Positions 24,674 through 32,603 of a stretch of DNA of 53,217 nt are shown piece after piece; the stretch's first letter is position 1, and each line of letters opens with the position of its first letter. The stretch lies in the NCBI GenBank assembly GCA_003152165.1, contig PLZO01000013.1:1-53217 (forward strand), given 5' to 3'. The stretch comes from Chloroflexota bacterium (lineage in GTDB: Bacteria > Chloroflexota > Limnocylindria > Limnocylindrales > CSP1-4). The position numbers and the translations under genes are program-made. Below the pieces are notes generated by a model, which worked only from the letters and a program-made list of their open reading frames with translations, was not told the DNA's origin and searched no databases.

Positions 24674-26104
24674 TCAGCTCTTCGCCCGAATCGCGGTCAC
24701 GCCAGCCATGGTCCCGACGACCACGAGGCCGCCCCAGAGCGTCGGCGAGGCAAAGTGCGGCACCGCGCCGAGGCCGATGCGCGCGAGGACCGCCCCGGTC
24801 GAGGGCGACAGCGCCACGAGTTCAGCGGCTCCAATCGCGAGGCTCCAGACGGCCCCCCCGCCGATGACTGGCGGCCCCGTGGCGCCCGAGCTCGTGTGCC
24901 ACCCGAGCCGGATCAAGCCGGCCGACCCGATCTGCACCATGCGGAGCCCGTCCGAGCACGGCACGTAGATGGTCGAACCGGTCTGGGCCGCACCCCCGAA
25001 CGCGGCACACACCCCGCGCGAGGAGACCTGACCACCGATGCCGCCCAAGGCTCCCGCACGCAAGACGTAGCCCGTGCCGCTCTTGCCGACGATGAAGACC
25101 CAGCCGCCCGGCATGAGCACCGGGCTCAGCGAGCCGAGGTCGGCGTCGGCCGCGTTGTCCTGCGCCCACTGGGTCGGGGCGAACCGCGATCGGAGGTGCA
25201 GGGTGGCCGAGAGCTCGAGGACGGAGTCACTGCCGTCGTAACTAGTCGTCGAGCTGCCGTTGCCGACCGAGACGTAGACGTTGCCGTGGGTGTCGAGGAC
25301 GGGGCCGCCGGTCGCCCAGACGGCACCCTCCCGCGCGACCGGCACCCGGTAGGCGATCGTCACGCCATGGCCGCTCAGCGGCACCCCGACGACCTCGCCG
25401 CGATAGGCTCCACAGTCGCCGTCCAGGCCGCCCAAGCCGACGTACACGTAGCCGTTGCCGAGTGCGAGGGCCGCCCGCTGCTGGTAGGCGAGCGGGTCGT
25501 CGCCCGGGAGGTCGACAATGCGTGACCAGCGCACCGCGCCCGTGGACGCAGCCAGGGCGAAGAGGATGTGGTGCGGTCCGGAGACCTCCGCCACGACGAA
25601 GAGCGACCCGCTCGTCCGGTCGTAGACCGGGGTGCTCGTGATCCCGAGCGGGTCAATGTCGCCGCATGGGAGCGAGGAGAGCGGCACCGGCGTGCCCAGG
25701 TGGCGTCGCCAGACGATGTGGCCATTCGCGGGGTCGAGGGCGTAGACACTGTCGCCCTCCGTGGCCACGATGACCCGGCCGCGCACCCCGAGCGGCTCAC
25801 CATAGACCGCTCCATCGAGCGTCGCCGCCCACGCCTTCAGCAGCCCGCCGCGGAGGGTCGGGAAGCCGATCGCCACGCCAGTTCGCGCGCTGTTGCCGTG
25901 GTAGGTCGGCCAGTCGGCCGGCGTGGGGGACGCTGTCGAGGTGAGGGGCCGCGCCGCGGTCGGGCTAACGCCATCTCCGATCGAGGCGGCCCCCGCGGAT
26001 CCCGCTGAAGCCGCCGGCGAGGTCGGAGACGGGATCGCGCCGCACCCGACGACGAGGAAGCACAGCCCGACGACGAGACAGACGAACAGACGAGCCTTAG
26101 CCAC
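24674..26104 (-). CDS. PQQ-like beta-propeller lipoprotein
   Basis: 476 aa from GTG 26104 (the track start at 26182 adds non-signal residues). A signal peptide with lipobox (LFVCLVVGLCFLVVGCG) is followed by a Ser/Ala/Pro linker and repeated PQQ/pyrrolo-quinoline-type blades: GDSVYALDPANGHIVWRRHL, ILFALAASTGAVRWSRIVDL, GNVYVSVGNGSST, ELVALSPSTGAVLARIGLGA. No cytochrome c motif is seen, so it may bind PQQ or be a structural propeller. It is likely tethered to the outer face of the membrane. Confidence 0.87.
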   Translation of the reverse strand: MAKARLFVCLVVGLCFLVVGCGAIPSPTSPAASAGSAGAASIGDGVSPTAARPLTSTASPTPADWPTYHGNSARTGVAIGFPTLRGGLLKAWAATLDGAVYGEPLGVRGRVIVATEGDSVYALDPANGHIVWRRHLGTPVPLSSLPCGDIDPLGITSTPVYDRTSGSLFVVAEVSGPHHILFALAASTGAVRWSRIVDLPGDDPLAYQQRAALALGNGYVYVGLGGLDGDCGAYRGEVVGVPLSGHGVTIAYRVPVAREGAVWATGGPVLDTHGNVYVSVGNGSSTTSYDGSDSVLELSATLHLRSRFAPTQWAQDNAADADLGSLSPVLMPGGWVFIVGKSGTGYVLRAGALGGIGGQVSSRGVCAAFGGAAQTGSTIYVPCSDGLRMVQIGSAGLIRLGWHTSSGATGPPVIGGGAVWSLAIGAAELVALSPSTGAVLARIGLGAVPHFASPTLWGGLVVVGTMAGVTAIRAKS

Positions 26105-26343
26105 AGCCGCATGGTCGCACGACACGTTCAGTTGGGCCAGCGGAACCAATGGAGCGCGGCTAACCCCGGGGATTGAGTTCACCCAGTCTCTTTGGGCGCA
26201 CGATCAGAGGATCGTGGCGCGACTCGTCCATGCTGTGGAGGCCCGCGAGCTCGGCGACCCCGCATGCAACCGGCCAAGGCTCCGGGAACCAGGCAGGTCA
26301 GCCGACCGTCTCACTGCCGTCGACACTTGATAGGAGGCACCTC

Positions 26344-27120
26344 ATGTCCGCCACCCGATCCGCCATCCTCCGCGCATCCGCCCTCGGTGCGGTCGCGATT
26401 CTGGGCATCGTCGTTCTCAGCCCGGTATTCACCGGTGCCCCCCGCGTGGCTGCCCAGGTTCTGACGACGAGCCCATCCGGCAGCAGCCCAGGCCCGCAGG
26501 GCATCACGGTCGCGGGGTCCGGCATCATCATCATGACTCCCGACGAAGCGACCCTCAGCGTGGGCGTGCAGACGCAGGCCGCCACTGCGTCAAGGGCGCA
26601 GCAGGACGCCAGTGCCGCCATGAACAAGGTCGTTGCCGCGGTCAAGGCCGCTGGCGTTGCGGACGCCGATCTCGCCACGCAGTGGATCTCCCTGCAGCCG
26701 CAGTACGGCAACGGCGCCACCGGCAACGGCCCATTGAAGCTCACCGGGTACCAGGCAAGCCAGTCGCTGCAGGTTACGGTCCGCCAGCTCGATCAGACCG
26801 GGGCCATCATCGACGCGGCCGTGGGCGCGGGGGCGAACCAGGTGGGCAGCGTGAGCTTCTCGCTCGCCGACCCGAGCGCCGCGACTGCTAAGGCGCGGGC
26901 GGCCGCGATGACCGACGCACAACAGCGCGCCCGGACGCTCGCGCAGGCCGCCTCTGTCACGCTCGGAGCACCGATCTCGATCAGCGAGGTCACCTCGCCG
27001 AGCCCGATCCCCTTCGCCGCGGCTCCACCGGTCGCGGGGTCTCAGATCTCCACGCCGGTTCAGGCGGGCACGACTCAGATCGAGGTCGACGTGCAGGTCA
27101 CGTTCGCCATCGGGAGCTAG
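26344..27120 (+). CDS. SIMPL-domain (DUF541) secreted protein
   Basis: 258 aa. ATG 26344 is preceded by TAGGAGGCACCTC. A signal peptide (AILRASALGAVAILGIVVLS) is followed by a SIMPL domain: GITVAGSGIIIMTPDEATLS, MNKVVAAVKAAGVADADLAT, LTGYQASQSLQVTVRQLDQT, and the helix KARAAAMTDAQQRARTLAQA. The C-terminus ends in a strand IEVDVQVTFAIG. The family includes BP26-like oligomeric periplasmic proteins linked to oxidative stress; no enzymatic site is known. Confidence 0.9.
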   Translation: MSATRSAILRASALGAVAILGIVVLSPVFTGAPRVAAQVLTTSPSGSSPGPQGITVAGSGIIIMTPDEATLSVGVQTQAATASRAQQDASAAMNKVVAAVKAAGVADADLATQWISLQPQYGNGATGNGPLKLTGYQASQSLQVTVRQLDQTGAIIDAAVGAGANQVGSVSFSLADPSAATAKARAAAMTDAQQRARTLAQAASVTLGAPISISEVTSPSPIPFAAAPPVAGSQISTPVQAGTTQIEVDVQVTFAIGS

Positions 27121-27295
27121 CACGAAGGAACTCCACCGCGCCACCGTCCACCCTCCATGGACAACGAAATCGACCACTAACTGCTCATGGTGGCGGGCCT
27201 GGCAGCCCCTGGAGTTGGGGGGTACTGGTCCGCCCACGGACAACTGCGGCGCACATGCTCGGGAACTTGCCTACGAACGGGTTGGCTGCCGCGGC

Positions 27296-27586
27296 CTAGT
27301 GAAACTCGTCGCGTTCGATCGGTGGACCGAGTCTGGCCGCAACGAGGCCATGCACCTCTCCCGGGCGGGGATGTCGGTTGAGGGCCGCCTTCGAGAAGAG
27401 CAGCTCGCCATCGAGCGTCACTTCGAACCGGCCGCCGCTGCTCGGCAACAACGTCGCGCGGGCGATCCGTGGCGCCCACGCGTTGAGGAGCTCAGCCGCC
27501 AGACCGGTGGCTCGATCGGTGTAGTTTCAGACGACGCAGAACTCGACCTCGAGATTGTGCGGTCGGTCTGTCGGCTCAGCCTTCAT
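27296..27586 (-). CDS. SelW/Rdx-family selenoprotein candidate (in-frame UGA = Sec at CxxU)
   Basis: 96 codons from ATG 27586 (AAGG 11 bases upstream) to TAG 27296. Sequence: MKAEPTDRPHNLEVEFCVV, then UGA at 27529-27527 (codon 20), then NYTDRATGLAAELLNAWAPR and SSGGRFEVTLDGELLFSKAA, ending RDEFH. This is the thioredoxin-like Rdx/SelW fold: strand, CxxC or CxxU at the first loop, long helix, then the GG-x-FEV-x-x-x-G-x-L-x-x-SK hairpin. The UGA falls exactly at the second redox position, the frame is otherwise intact, and a SECIS-like hairpin follows. Same strand as, and 86 bases downstream of, a Cys-rich MerR gene. Rival reading: a TGC-to-TGA nonsense mutation. Not in the ORF track. Confidence 0.8.
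27495..27511 (-). promoter_or_regulatory. Candidate bacterial SECIS hairpin
   Basis: Fifteen bases after the UGA, the minus strand reads GCCACC-GGTCT-GGCGGC: two outer/inner stems (GCC/GGC, CC/GG) with one A-C mismatch around a five-base loop GGUCU. The E. coli fdhF SECIS has, as I recall, the same GGUCU apical sequence at a similar distance from UGA. Within the coding region, as is normal in bacteria. Confidence 0.6.
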
Positions 27587-27672
27587 GGCCGTACCTTACG
27601 CCGCGAGGCCTGCGGGCGCCACGGACCACCATGATCCCGCGGATCGTGTGCGATCGCCGGCCTCGTCTGGCA

Positions 27673-28124
27673 TTAGCAGCAGCAGTCGCACGGGCAGTCA
27701 GGCCCGCACGGGCAGTCGCATCGAAGCAGCATCCCCATCCCTCCTCTCCAGGCATAGCGTGGCAGTGGGAGCGCCTCGGTCGATCGCCCCTTCCAGCCGG
27801 ACGAGCTCTGCGTCGAGGTGCTCAAGTTCGACGCGAGCAGCAGCGATCTCGGCCCGTCGAGACGCCAGCCGAGGGAGGAGGTCGGAGCACATGTCGTCGC
27901 ACTGGCCGGCGGCGCACTGGCTGGCCAACTGGCCGCTCTCGATCACGCTCAAGCCGAGACCTCGGAGCGAGACCAGGACACGCAGACGGCAGAGGTCGAC
28001 GTCGTCGTATCGGGCGGTACCCATTGCCCTCTCGGCGGGCGGCCGGGAGAACGCCTTGGCGTTCATAGAAGCGCACGGTGCCCGGCGAAGTGCCGGCCTC
28101 TCGCGCCAGTTCGGATACGTTCAT
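27673..28124 (-). pseudogene. MerR-family metal regulator with Cys-rich tail, two single-base frameshifts
   Basis: Joining three frames gives a complete regulator. ATG 28124 MNVSELAREAGTSPGTVRFY (helix-turn-helix), ERQGVLPAARREGNGYR, then YDDVDLCRLRVLVSLRGLGL, then SQCAAGQCDDMCSDLL and a long coiled coil to TLCLERRDG, and finally MLLRCDCPCGPDCPCDCCC before TAA 27673. The first shift lies in a CCC run (~28025) and the second in a GGGG run (~27735). Deleting one base at each restores the whole protein. Both are homopolymer changes, so read error is possible and the gene may be functional. The tail (nine Cys in nineteen residues) indicates soft-metal sensing. Confidence 0.75.
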
Positions 28125-28315
28125 GGAGCGCAGGCTAGACGTTGGAGTAGGTGCAATGTCAAGAGTCTACGAATCCGAGCCACTCGCCGGGCGACGATGC
28201 GGACATCGTGTCCGCCCGCGCGGCCAGTCGCGTCGAGATCGCGACCAGCGCAGTTCGTGACAGGATCGTCGATGTGAGGTCGTGCGACCCTGACCGAGGT
28301 CGATCGCGACGTCCG

Positions 28316-28948
28316 CTAGTCCGCAGCGGGCCCGAGGCGTCTGCCGCGCCCGGCGGCGGTGACGGCGGCCATCATCAGCTCCACCGCCTCCTTCTGCGAC
28401 AGCCCTTCATCCCGGACGAGCGACCGCCACGTCTCGAAGGCAATCGCGTGGCCCACCGCAGCCTCGATCAGCTTCCGCCGGCGACCACGCGCTGACCACC
28501 CCGTGACCAGTGCCTGTCGGCATGTCGCGGCAAACCGCTCGAAGCCGGCCCCGACGGCCCGGACCGGGTCCGCCCTGTGGTCGCGCAGGACGCTCGTCGC
28601 CATCGGCTCGACATCGGCCCAGTGGTCGTAGATCGCCGGTAGCGCGACCCGGATCCTCGCCAGGCGATCGGCGATCTCGGCCCAGGCGGCCGGATCGGGG
28701 CCCGGGTGAAGCGCCCGGTAGTGGGCGGTGCAGGCCGCAAGGAGTGCGTGGTCATCGGGGAAGTGGGCGTAGACGGTCGGGCGGCTCACGCCCGCGCGCG
28801 CCGCGACCGCGGCGACCGTCGTCCCCAGCGGCCCGAGCTCCTGATGGAGGGCCACGGTCGCCTTCGTGATGGCCAGGCGCGTCTCGGTCTCGCGCTCCGC
28901 GCGCCGGCGCAGGGTGTAGGGCCCGCGCGTTCGGCCTGCTGTTGCCAC
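28316..28948 (-). CDS. TetR-family regulator
   Basis: 210 aa from GTG 28948 (GAGG 5 bases upstream; the track prefers GTG 28996). The N-terminal helix-turn-helix has ITKATVALHQELGPLGTTVA, AVAARAGVSRPTVYAHFPDD. The C-terminal ligand domain is helical with WADVEPMATSVLRDHRADPV. It is divergent from the cupin gene, and the intergenic region contains a strong palindrome, so auto-repression and control of the cupin gene are likely. Confidence 0.87.
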   Translation of the reverse strand: MATAGRTRGPYTLRRRAERETETRLAITKATVALHQELGPLGTTVAAVAARAGVSRPTVYAHFPDDHALLAACTAHYRALHPGPDPAAWAEIADRLARIRVALPAIYDHWADVEPMATSVLRDHRADPVRAVGAGFERFAATCRQALVTGWSARGRRRKLIEAAVGHAIAFETWRSLVRDEGLSQKEAVELMMAAVTAAGRGRRLGPAAD

Positions 28949-29010
28949 GTCGCCTCGATCTTGTGTCGTCAACGTCTTGACACGCCTCCGCGGCACAGGA
29001 TACCGTTCGT

Positions 29011-29037
29011 AATCATCTTACAGTAGTGTAGATGATT
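29011..29037. promoter_or_regulatory. TetR operator palindrome
   Basis: AATCATCTTACA-GTAG-TGTAGATGATT: an 11-base inverted repeat with a single extra T in the left arm, located in the divergent intergenic region between the TetR gene and the cupin gene, 33 bases before ATG 29070. AT-rich compared with its surroundings. Size and symmetry suit a TetR dimer or dimer pair. Confidence 0.75.
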
Positions 29038-29069
29038 AGAGACACAGTAAGGGAATGGAGGGCGCGGCG

Positions 29070-29582
29070 ATGGCGACCATGGTCGATCGGTACGTGGTCC
29101 GGGCGGGAGACGGGACTCAGACGCATCTCGGTGGGATGGGCGTGACCTTCAAGGTGCCGGCGGCCATGACCGGCGGCGCCCTCGCAATCGTCGAGCACCC
29201 GGTGCAGCCGCGAGCGCTCGTCCCGCCCCACACTCACCACCGCGAGGACGAGCTGTCGTTCGTCGTCGAGGGCACCTTCGGCGTCCGCATCGGCGACGAC
29301 GAGTTCGAGGTCGGGCCGGGCGACTACGTGTACAAGCCCCGCGGTATCCCGCACGCCTTCTGGAATCCGACCGACGGCATGAGCCGGCTCGTGGAGCTGC
29401 TGTTCCCACCCGACTTCGAACGCTTCTTCGCCCAGCTCGGCCAGGCGTACGTGGACGGCGGCGGTGCGCCGGACCCGGAGCGCCTCATGGCGCTGGCCCG
29501 CGACTACGAGCTCGACTTCCTGATGGACTGGGTACCGGACCTGGCGGCCCGTCACGGGTTGACCCTGATCGGCCAGCGCTAG
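29070..29582 (+). CDS. Cupin-domain protein
   Basis: 170 aa from ATG 29070 (GGAGGG 7 bases upstream; ATG 29055 is the track start). Cupin motif 1: PPHTHHREDELSFVVEGTFG, with two His and a Glu for metal. Motif 2: PGDYVYKPRGIPHAFWNPTD with the last His. A helical C-terminus (FFAQLGQAYVDGGGAPDPER; FLMDWVPDLAARHGLTLIG) is typical of quercetinase/dioxygenase-like cupins. Probably a small-molecule dioxygenase or binding protein induced when the TetR ligand is present. Confidence 0.88.
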   Translation: MATMVDRYVVRAGDGTQTHLGGMGVTFKVPAAMTGGALAIVEHPVQPRALVPPHTHHREDELSFVVEGTFGVRIGDDEFEVGPGDYVYKPRGIPHAFWNPTDGMSRLVELLFPPDFERFFAQLGQAYVDGGGAPDPERLMALARDYELDFLMDWVPDLAARHGLTLIGQR

Positions 29583-29639
29583 CCTTGCGAGCCCGCCATA
29601 GGGCCGCGTGGTTCGCGAGCGCCGCGAGCGGGGGTGCCT

Positions 29640-29900
29640 TCGGCAACCAGGTGGCCGTGGCACCCGGACCGGCTTGTCGCTGGTCGGATGATGCCAATCG
29701 AAAGGATGGCGGAGGAGGCCGCGAATGCCGCAATCTCGTCGAGCGCGCGACTTTGGCCAGGTTCGTCTCGCCAAGGTACTGATCCGTCAAGAGGCCCTGG
29801 GCGAGCGGCGAGACGATCCGGTCCCAGCAGGCTCCAACCCAGCTCCCGCCGAATGCGAGGGGGTTGCAACGACTTTCGGCTCGCATCGTGTGCCCGGCCG
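29640..29900 (-). pseudogene. Aldo/keto reductase remnant
   Basis: In one minus-strand frame VSPLAQGLLTDQYLGETNLA matches the AKR segment before the C-terminal helices (usually FSPLAQGLLTxxYL). In an overlapping frame ALDEIAAFAAS matches the following LxEIAxxRG helix. The Tyr/Lys/His catalytic part and the last barrel strands are missing. Frames change at least once, so it is a decayed fragment. Confidence 0.42.
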
Positions 29901-29965
29901 CCCGTGCCGGGTGGACGCTTTCGGGGCCGCTCAACCCAGCGGTCTCGCCGCTACGGAGGCCGGAC

Positions 29966-30193
29966 ATGACCGAAGAACGAATGAGACTTCCCGCTGAGAT
30001 CGAAGAGGACCGGGAGTGGATCGATCAGCCCGCAGACCGCGGGCAGCGGCCCTCTTCCCAACCCGACGGGTCGGGCGGGCACGACCGTCCCGGCGAGACG
30101 GTTCCGCGCACCGAGATTGACCCCAGGCCCGGACCGACCGACGAGGACCCCAATGCCCACACCGATACCGGCGTCGGAGCGCCGGAGGCCTGA
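29966..30193 (+). CDS. Small acidic disordered protein
   Basis: 75 aa from ATG 29966 with GGAGG 6 bases upstream. It reads MTEERMRLPAEIEEDREWID and then Pro/Gly/Asp-rich sequence (DPRPGPTDEDPNAHTDTGVG). No domain or membrane segment. Related in style to other small stress-island proteins. Confidence 0.5.
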   Translation: MTEERMRLPAEIEEDREWIDQPADRGQRPSSQPDGSGGHDRPGETVPRTEIDPRPGPTDEDPNAHTDTGVGAPEA

Positions 30194-30270
30194 AGGCTGC
30201 CTGCGGCGCCCAGCGAGCTTGCAGCCCCACCCCAGTCCGCGAGCCTTGCGAGATCGGAGAGGATCGGGTC

Positions 30271-31620
30271 GTGACCGAGTCGAGCCCACCCACGAACGCA
30301 ATCGAACCGCGAGTGGATCCCAACCGTCCGGTCGATCCCAAGGCGGCTGAACTGCGGGCCGAGAAGAACCCGCTGAAGCGCCTCGGCAAGGTCCTCGGTC
30401 CGGGCCTGATCACCGGGGCGTCCGACGACGATCCTTCCGGCATCGGCACGTACGCTCAGGCCGGAGCGCAATACGGCTTCACGACGCTCTGGACAGTTGT
30501 GGCGATGTTGCCCCTGATGATCGCCGTCCAGTACATCTGCGCCAAGATCGGCTTGGTCACCGGCAAGGGCCTGGCTGGCGTCCTGCGCGAGCATCACCCC
30601 CGGCTGCTCTATCCGGCCGTCCTGGCCCTCGTCCTCGCCAACACCCTCAATGCGGGTGCCGACATCGGGGCGATCGCTGCAGCGATCAACCTGCTCGTGC
30701 CGATCCCCGCGGTAGTGTTCATCGTGCCCGTCAGTCTGGGGATCATCGGGCTCCAGGTGTTCGGCGGCTACCACCTGATCGACAAGGTCTTCAAATGGTT
30801 GGCGCTCGCGCTCCTCGCCTACATCGGGGCGGCCCTGTTCGCTCGGCCCGATGTGGCGCGGGTCCTGGCCGGCACCCTGATCCCCACGATCAGCTTGGAT
30901 CCCAAATTCATCGGGATCCTCGTCGCGATCCTGGGCACGACGATCTCGCCGTATCTCTTCTTCTGGCAGGCGAGTCAGGAAGTCGAGGAGCAGATCAGCA
31001 TCGGCCGGCGCCGCCTGCGTCAACGCCAGGGAGCCTCGCGCTTTGAGCTCAAATACGCCCTCTGGGACACAGTCGCAGGGATGGTCTTCTCGGAGATCGT
31101 CGCCTACTTCATCATCCTCGCGACCGGCGCCACATTGTTCGTCGCCGGCAAGACCAATATCGCCTCGGCGACGGATGCCGCCCAGGCCCTTCGGCCACTG
31201 GCCGGTGACGCCGCCGCGATCCTCCTGGCGATTGGGCTGATCGGAGCGGGTGTGTTGGCTGTGCCAGTCCTCACTGGCTCAGCGGCCTACGGCGTCGCTG
31301 AAGCGTTCGGCTGGCGCTCGGGCCTCGATCGAAAGCCCGGCCGCGCCCCGCAGTTCTACGCGGTCATCATCGCGGCCACGCTCGTCGGGATGACGATCAA
31401 CTTCTTGGGCATCAACCCGATTACCGCGCTCGTCCTGAGCGCGGTCCTCAATGGCTTGATCGCTGGACCACTGCTCGTGCTGGTCATGCTCGTCTCAAAT
31501 AATCGGGCGGCAATGGGTGAACGGACGAACGGTAGGCTCCTGAACGTGGTCGGCTGGGTGACGACGGCCGTGATGAGTCTAGCGGCGCTCGGCCTGATCG
31601 TGACGACGATCTTTGGGTGA
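30271..31620 (+). CDS. Nramp-related metal-ion transporter with altered metal site
   Basis: 449 aa, GTG start behind AGAGGA. About eleven membrane helices follow a ~40-residue polar N-terminus. Helix 1 reads LGPGLITGASDDDPSGIGTY: the usual Nramp DPGN metal motif is DPSG here. Helix 6 reads TTISPYLFFWQASQEVEEQI, where canonical Nramps have A-x-x-M(PH). The Met that selects transition metals is therefore absent. Such sites occur in Nramp-related Mg2+ or Al3+ transporters and in uncharacterised clades, so Mn2+/Fe2+ uptake should not be assumed. No regulator is adjacent. Confidence 0.87.
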   Translation: MTESSPPTNAIEPRVDPNRPVDPKAAELRAEKNPLKRLGKVLGPGLITGASDDDPSGIGTYAQAGAQYGFTTLWTVVAMLPLMIAVQYICAKIGLVTGKGLAGVLREHHPRLLYPAVLALVLANTLNAGADIGAIAAAINLLVPIPAVVFIVPVSLGIIGLQVFGGYHLIDKVFKWLALALLAYIGAALFARPDVARVLAGTLIPTISLDPKFIGILVAILGTTISPYLFFWQASQEVEEQISIGRRRLRQRQGASRFELKYALWDTVAGMVFSEIVAYFIILATGATLFVAGKTNIASATDAAQALRPLAGDAAAILLAIGLIGAGVLAVPVLTGSAAYGVAEAFGWRSGLDRKPGRAPQFYAVIIAATLVGMTINFLGINPITALVLSAVLNGLIAGPLLVLVMLVSNNRAAMGERTNGRLLNVVGWVTTAVMSLAALGLIVTTIFG

Positions 31621-31800
31621 CAGGAGCATCTCGAAGACAGGGCCGACATCCCGACGACCGCGTGGCCTGGTCGGTTCCCTCCCGTTTGATGGGCCGACGC
31701 GAACGCCGCCGAGGCAACAGAACCTTGAATCAGCCACCAATGATGAGCGAAGCGCGCCGCCGGCCGGACGACCGGCCAACAGCCCCTAGGGAGATCGAGC

Positions 31801-32232
31801 ATGTCCTTGGCCTTCGAGCGCAAGCCGCACCCGCACATCGCAGAACGCAAGATGGCCGACGAGCCCGTCGGCATCAACGGCAAGATCGCCGTCCGCGTCA
31901 CCGGCGCCGTCGGGACGATGTGGTGTGCCTATGCGTTCGCCATCCTCGCCCTGGTCGCCCTGCCCTCGGCGCTCAAGTCGGGCGACCCGTTCCAGCTCGT
32001 CCAGTGGATCAGCCAGACGTTCCTCCAGCTGGTCCTGCTCTCGGTGATCATCGTCGGCCAAAATATCGCGTCACGATCCTCGGACAAGCGGGCCGACATG
32101 ACCTACAAGGATGCCGAGGCGACCTTCCACGAGGCCCAGCAAATTCAGGATCACCTCCAGTCACAGGACGACGCGATCAGCACCATCCTCGACAAGCTCC
32201 TGAAGCTTGAGGCGGCCCGCGCTCAGTCTTGA
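31801..32232 (+). CDS. DUF1003-like membrane protein
   Basis: 143 aa from ATG 31801 (AGGGAG 7 bases upstream). A polar N-terminus precedes two helices (GTMWCAYAFAILALVALPSA; FLQLVLLSVIIVGQNIA), then a charged helical C-terminus (DMTYKDAEATFHEAQQIQDH to LLKLEAARAQS). The QNI/QNR-type segment after helix 2 and the YKD...EA helix resemble DUF1003. Function unknown. Confidence 0.75.
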   Translation: MSLAFERKPHPHIAERKMADEPVGINGKIAVRVTGAVGTMWCAYAFAILALVALPSALKSGDPFQLVQWISQTFLQLVLLSVIIVGQNIASRSSDKRADMTYKDAEATFHEAQQIQDHLQSQDDAISTILDKLLKLEAARAQS

Positions 32233-32345
32233 CCTAACCGCGCCGCCCACCCGGCCTGGTCAGCACCGGCCCCGAAAGCGAGCGGCGCTCTTAGGCGACC
32301 GGGCCGTGCCGGTCGGAGCGGCAACTTTGAGCGGCTCTAACTCCG

Positions 32346-32603
32346 TTAATCGCTCTGGTTATTCTGGGCCGCGGTGGATGGCTTCGCCGCGGACTGGTCT
32401 CCAGGCGGCGCACCCTCGACAGCCTTCTTGGCGGCAGTACCTCCAAGGGCAGCACCTGCGATGCCGCCGACGATCGCCCCTGGCGGACCACCGACGATCG
32501 CGCCTGTCACTTCGCCCGCGATGGCGCCCGCAATGGCGCCACCAAACGCAGCTTCGCCGTGAGGCGGCGGAGTATCCGATTTCGCGCGCTTCGGGCGTGT
32601 CAT
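32346..32603 (-). CDS. Glycine-zipper protein
   Basis: 85 aa from ATG 32603. A basic start (MTRPKRAKSDTPPPHGEAAF) leads into a glycine-zipper array (GGAIAGAIAGEVTGAIVGGP; PGAIVGGIAGAALGG) and a polar tail. Glycine zippers pack helices within membranes. It parallels the protein at 43674-43991. No clear Shine-Dalgarno. Confidence 0.65.
   Translation of the reverse strand: MTRPKRAKSDTPPPHGEAAFGGAIAGAIAGEVTGAIVGGPPGAIVGGIAGAALGGTAAKKAVEGAPPGDQSAAKPSTAAQNNQSD

Noticed and set aside
27215-27634. 139-aa plus-strand ORF
   Set aside because: It is the antisense of the SelW-like gene and has no family features.
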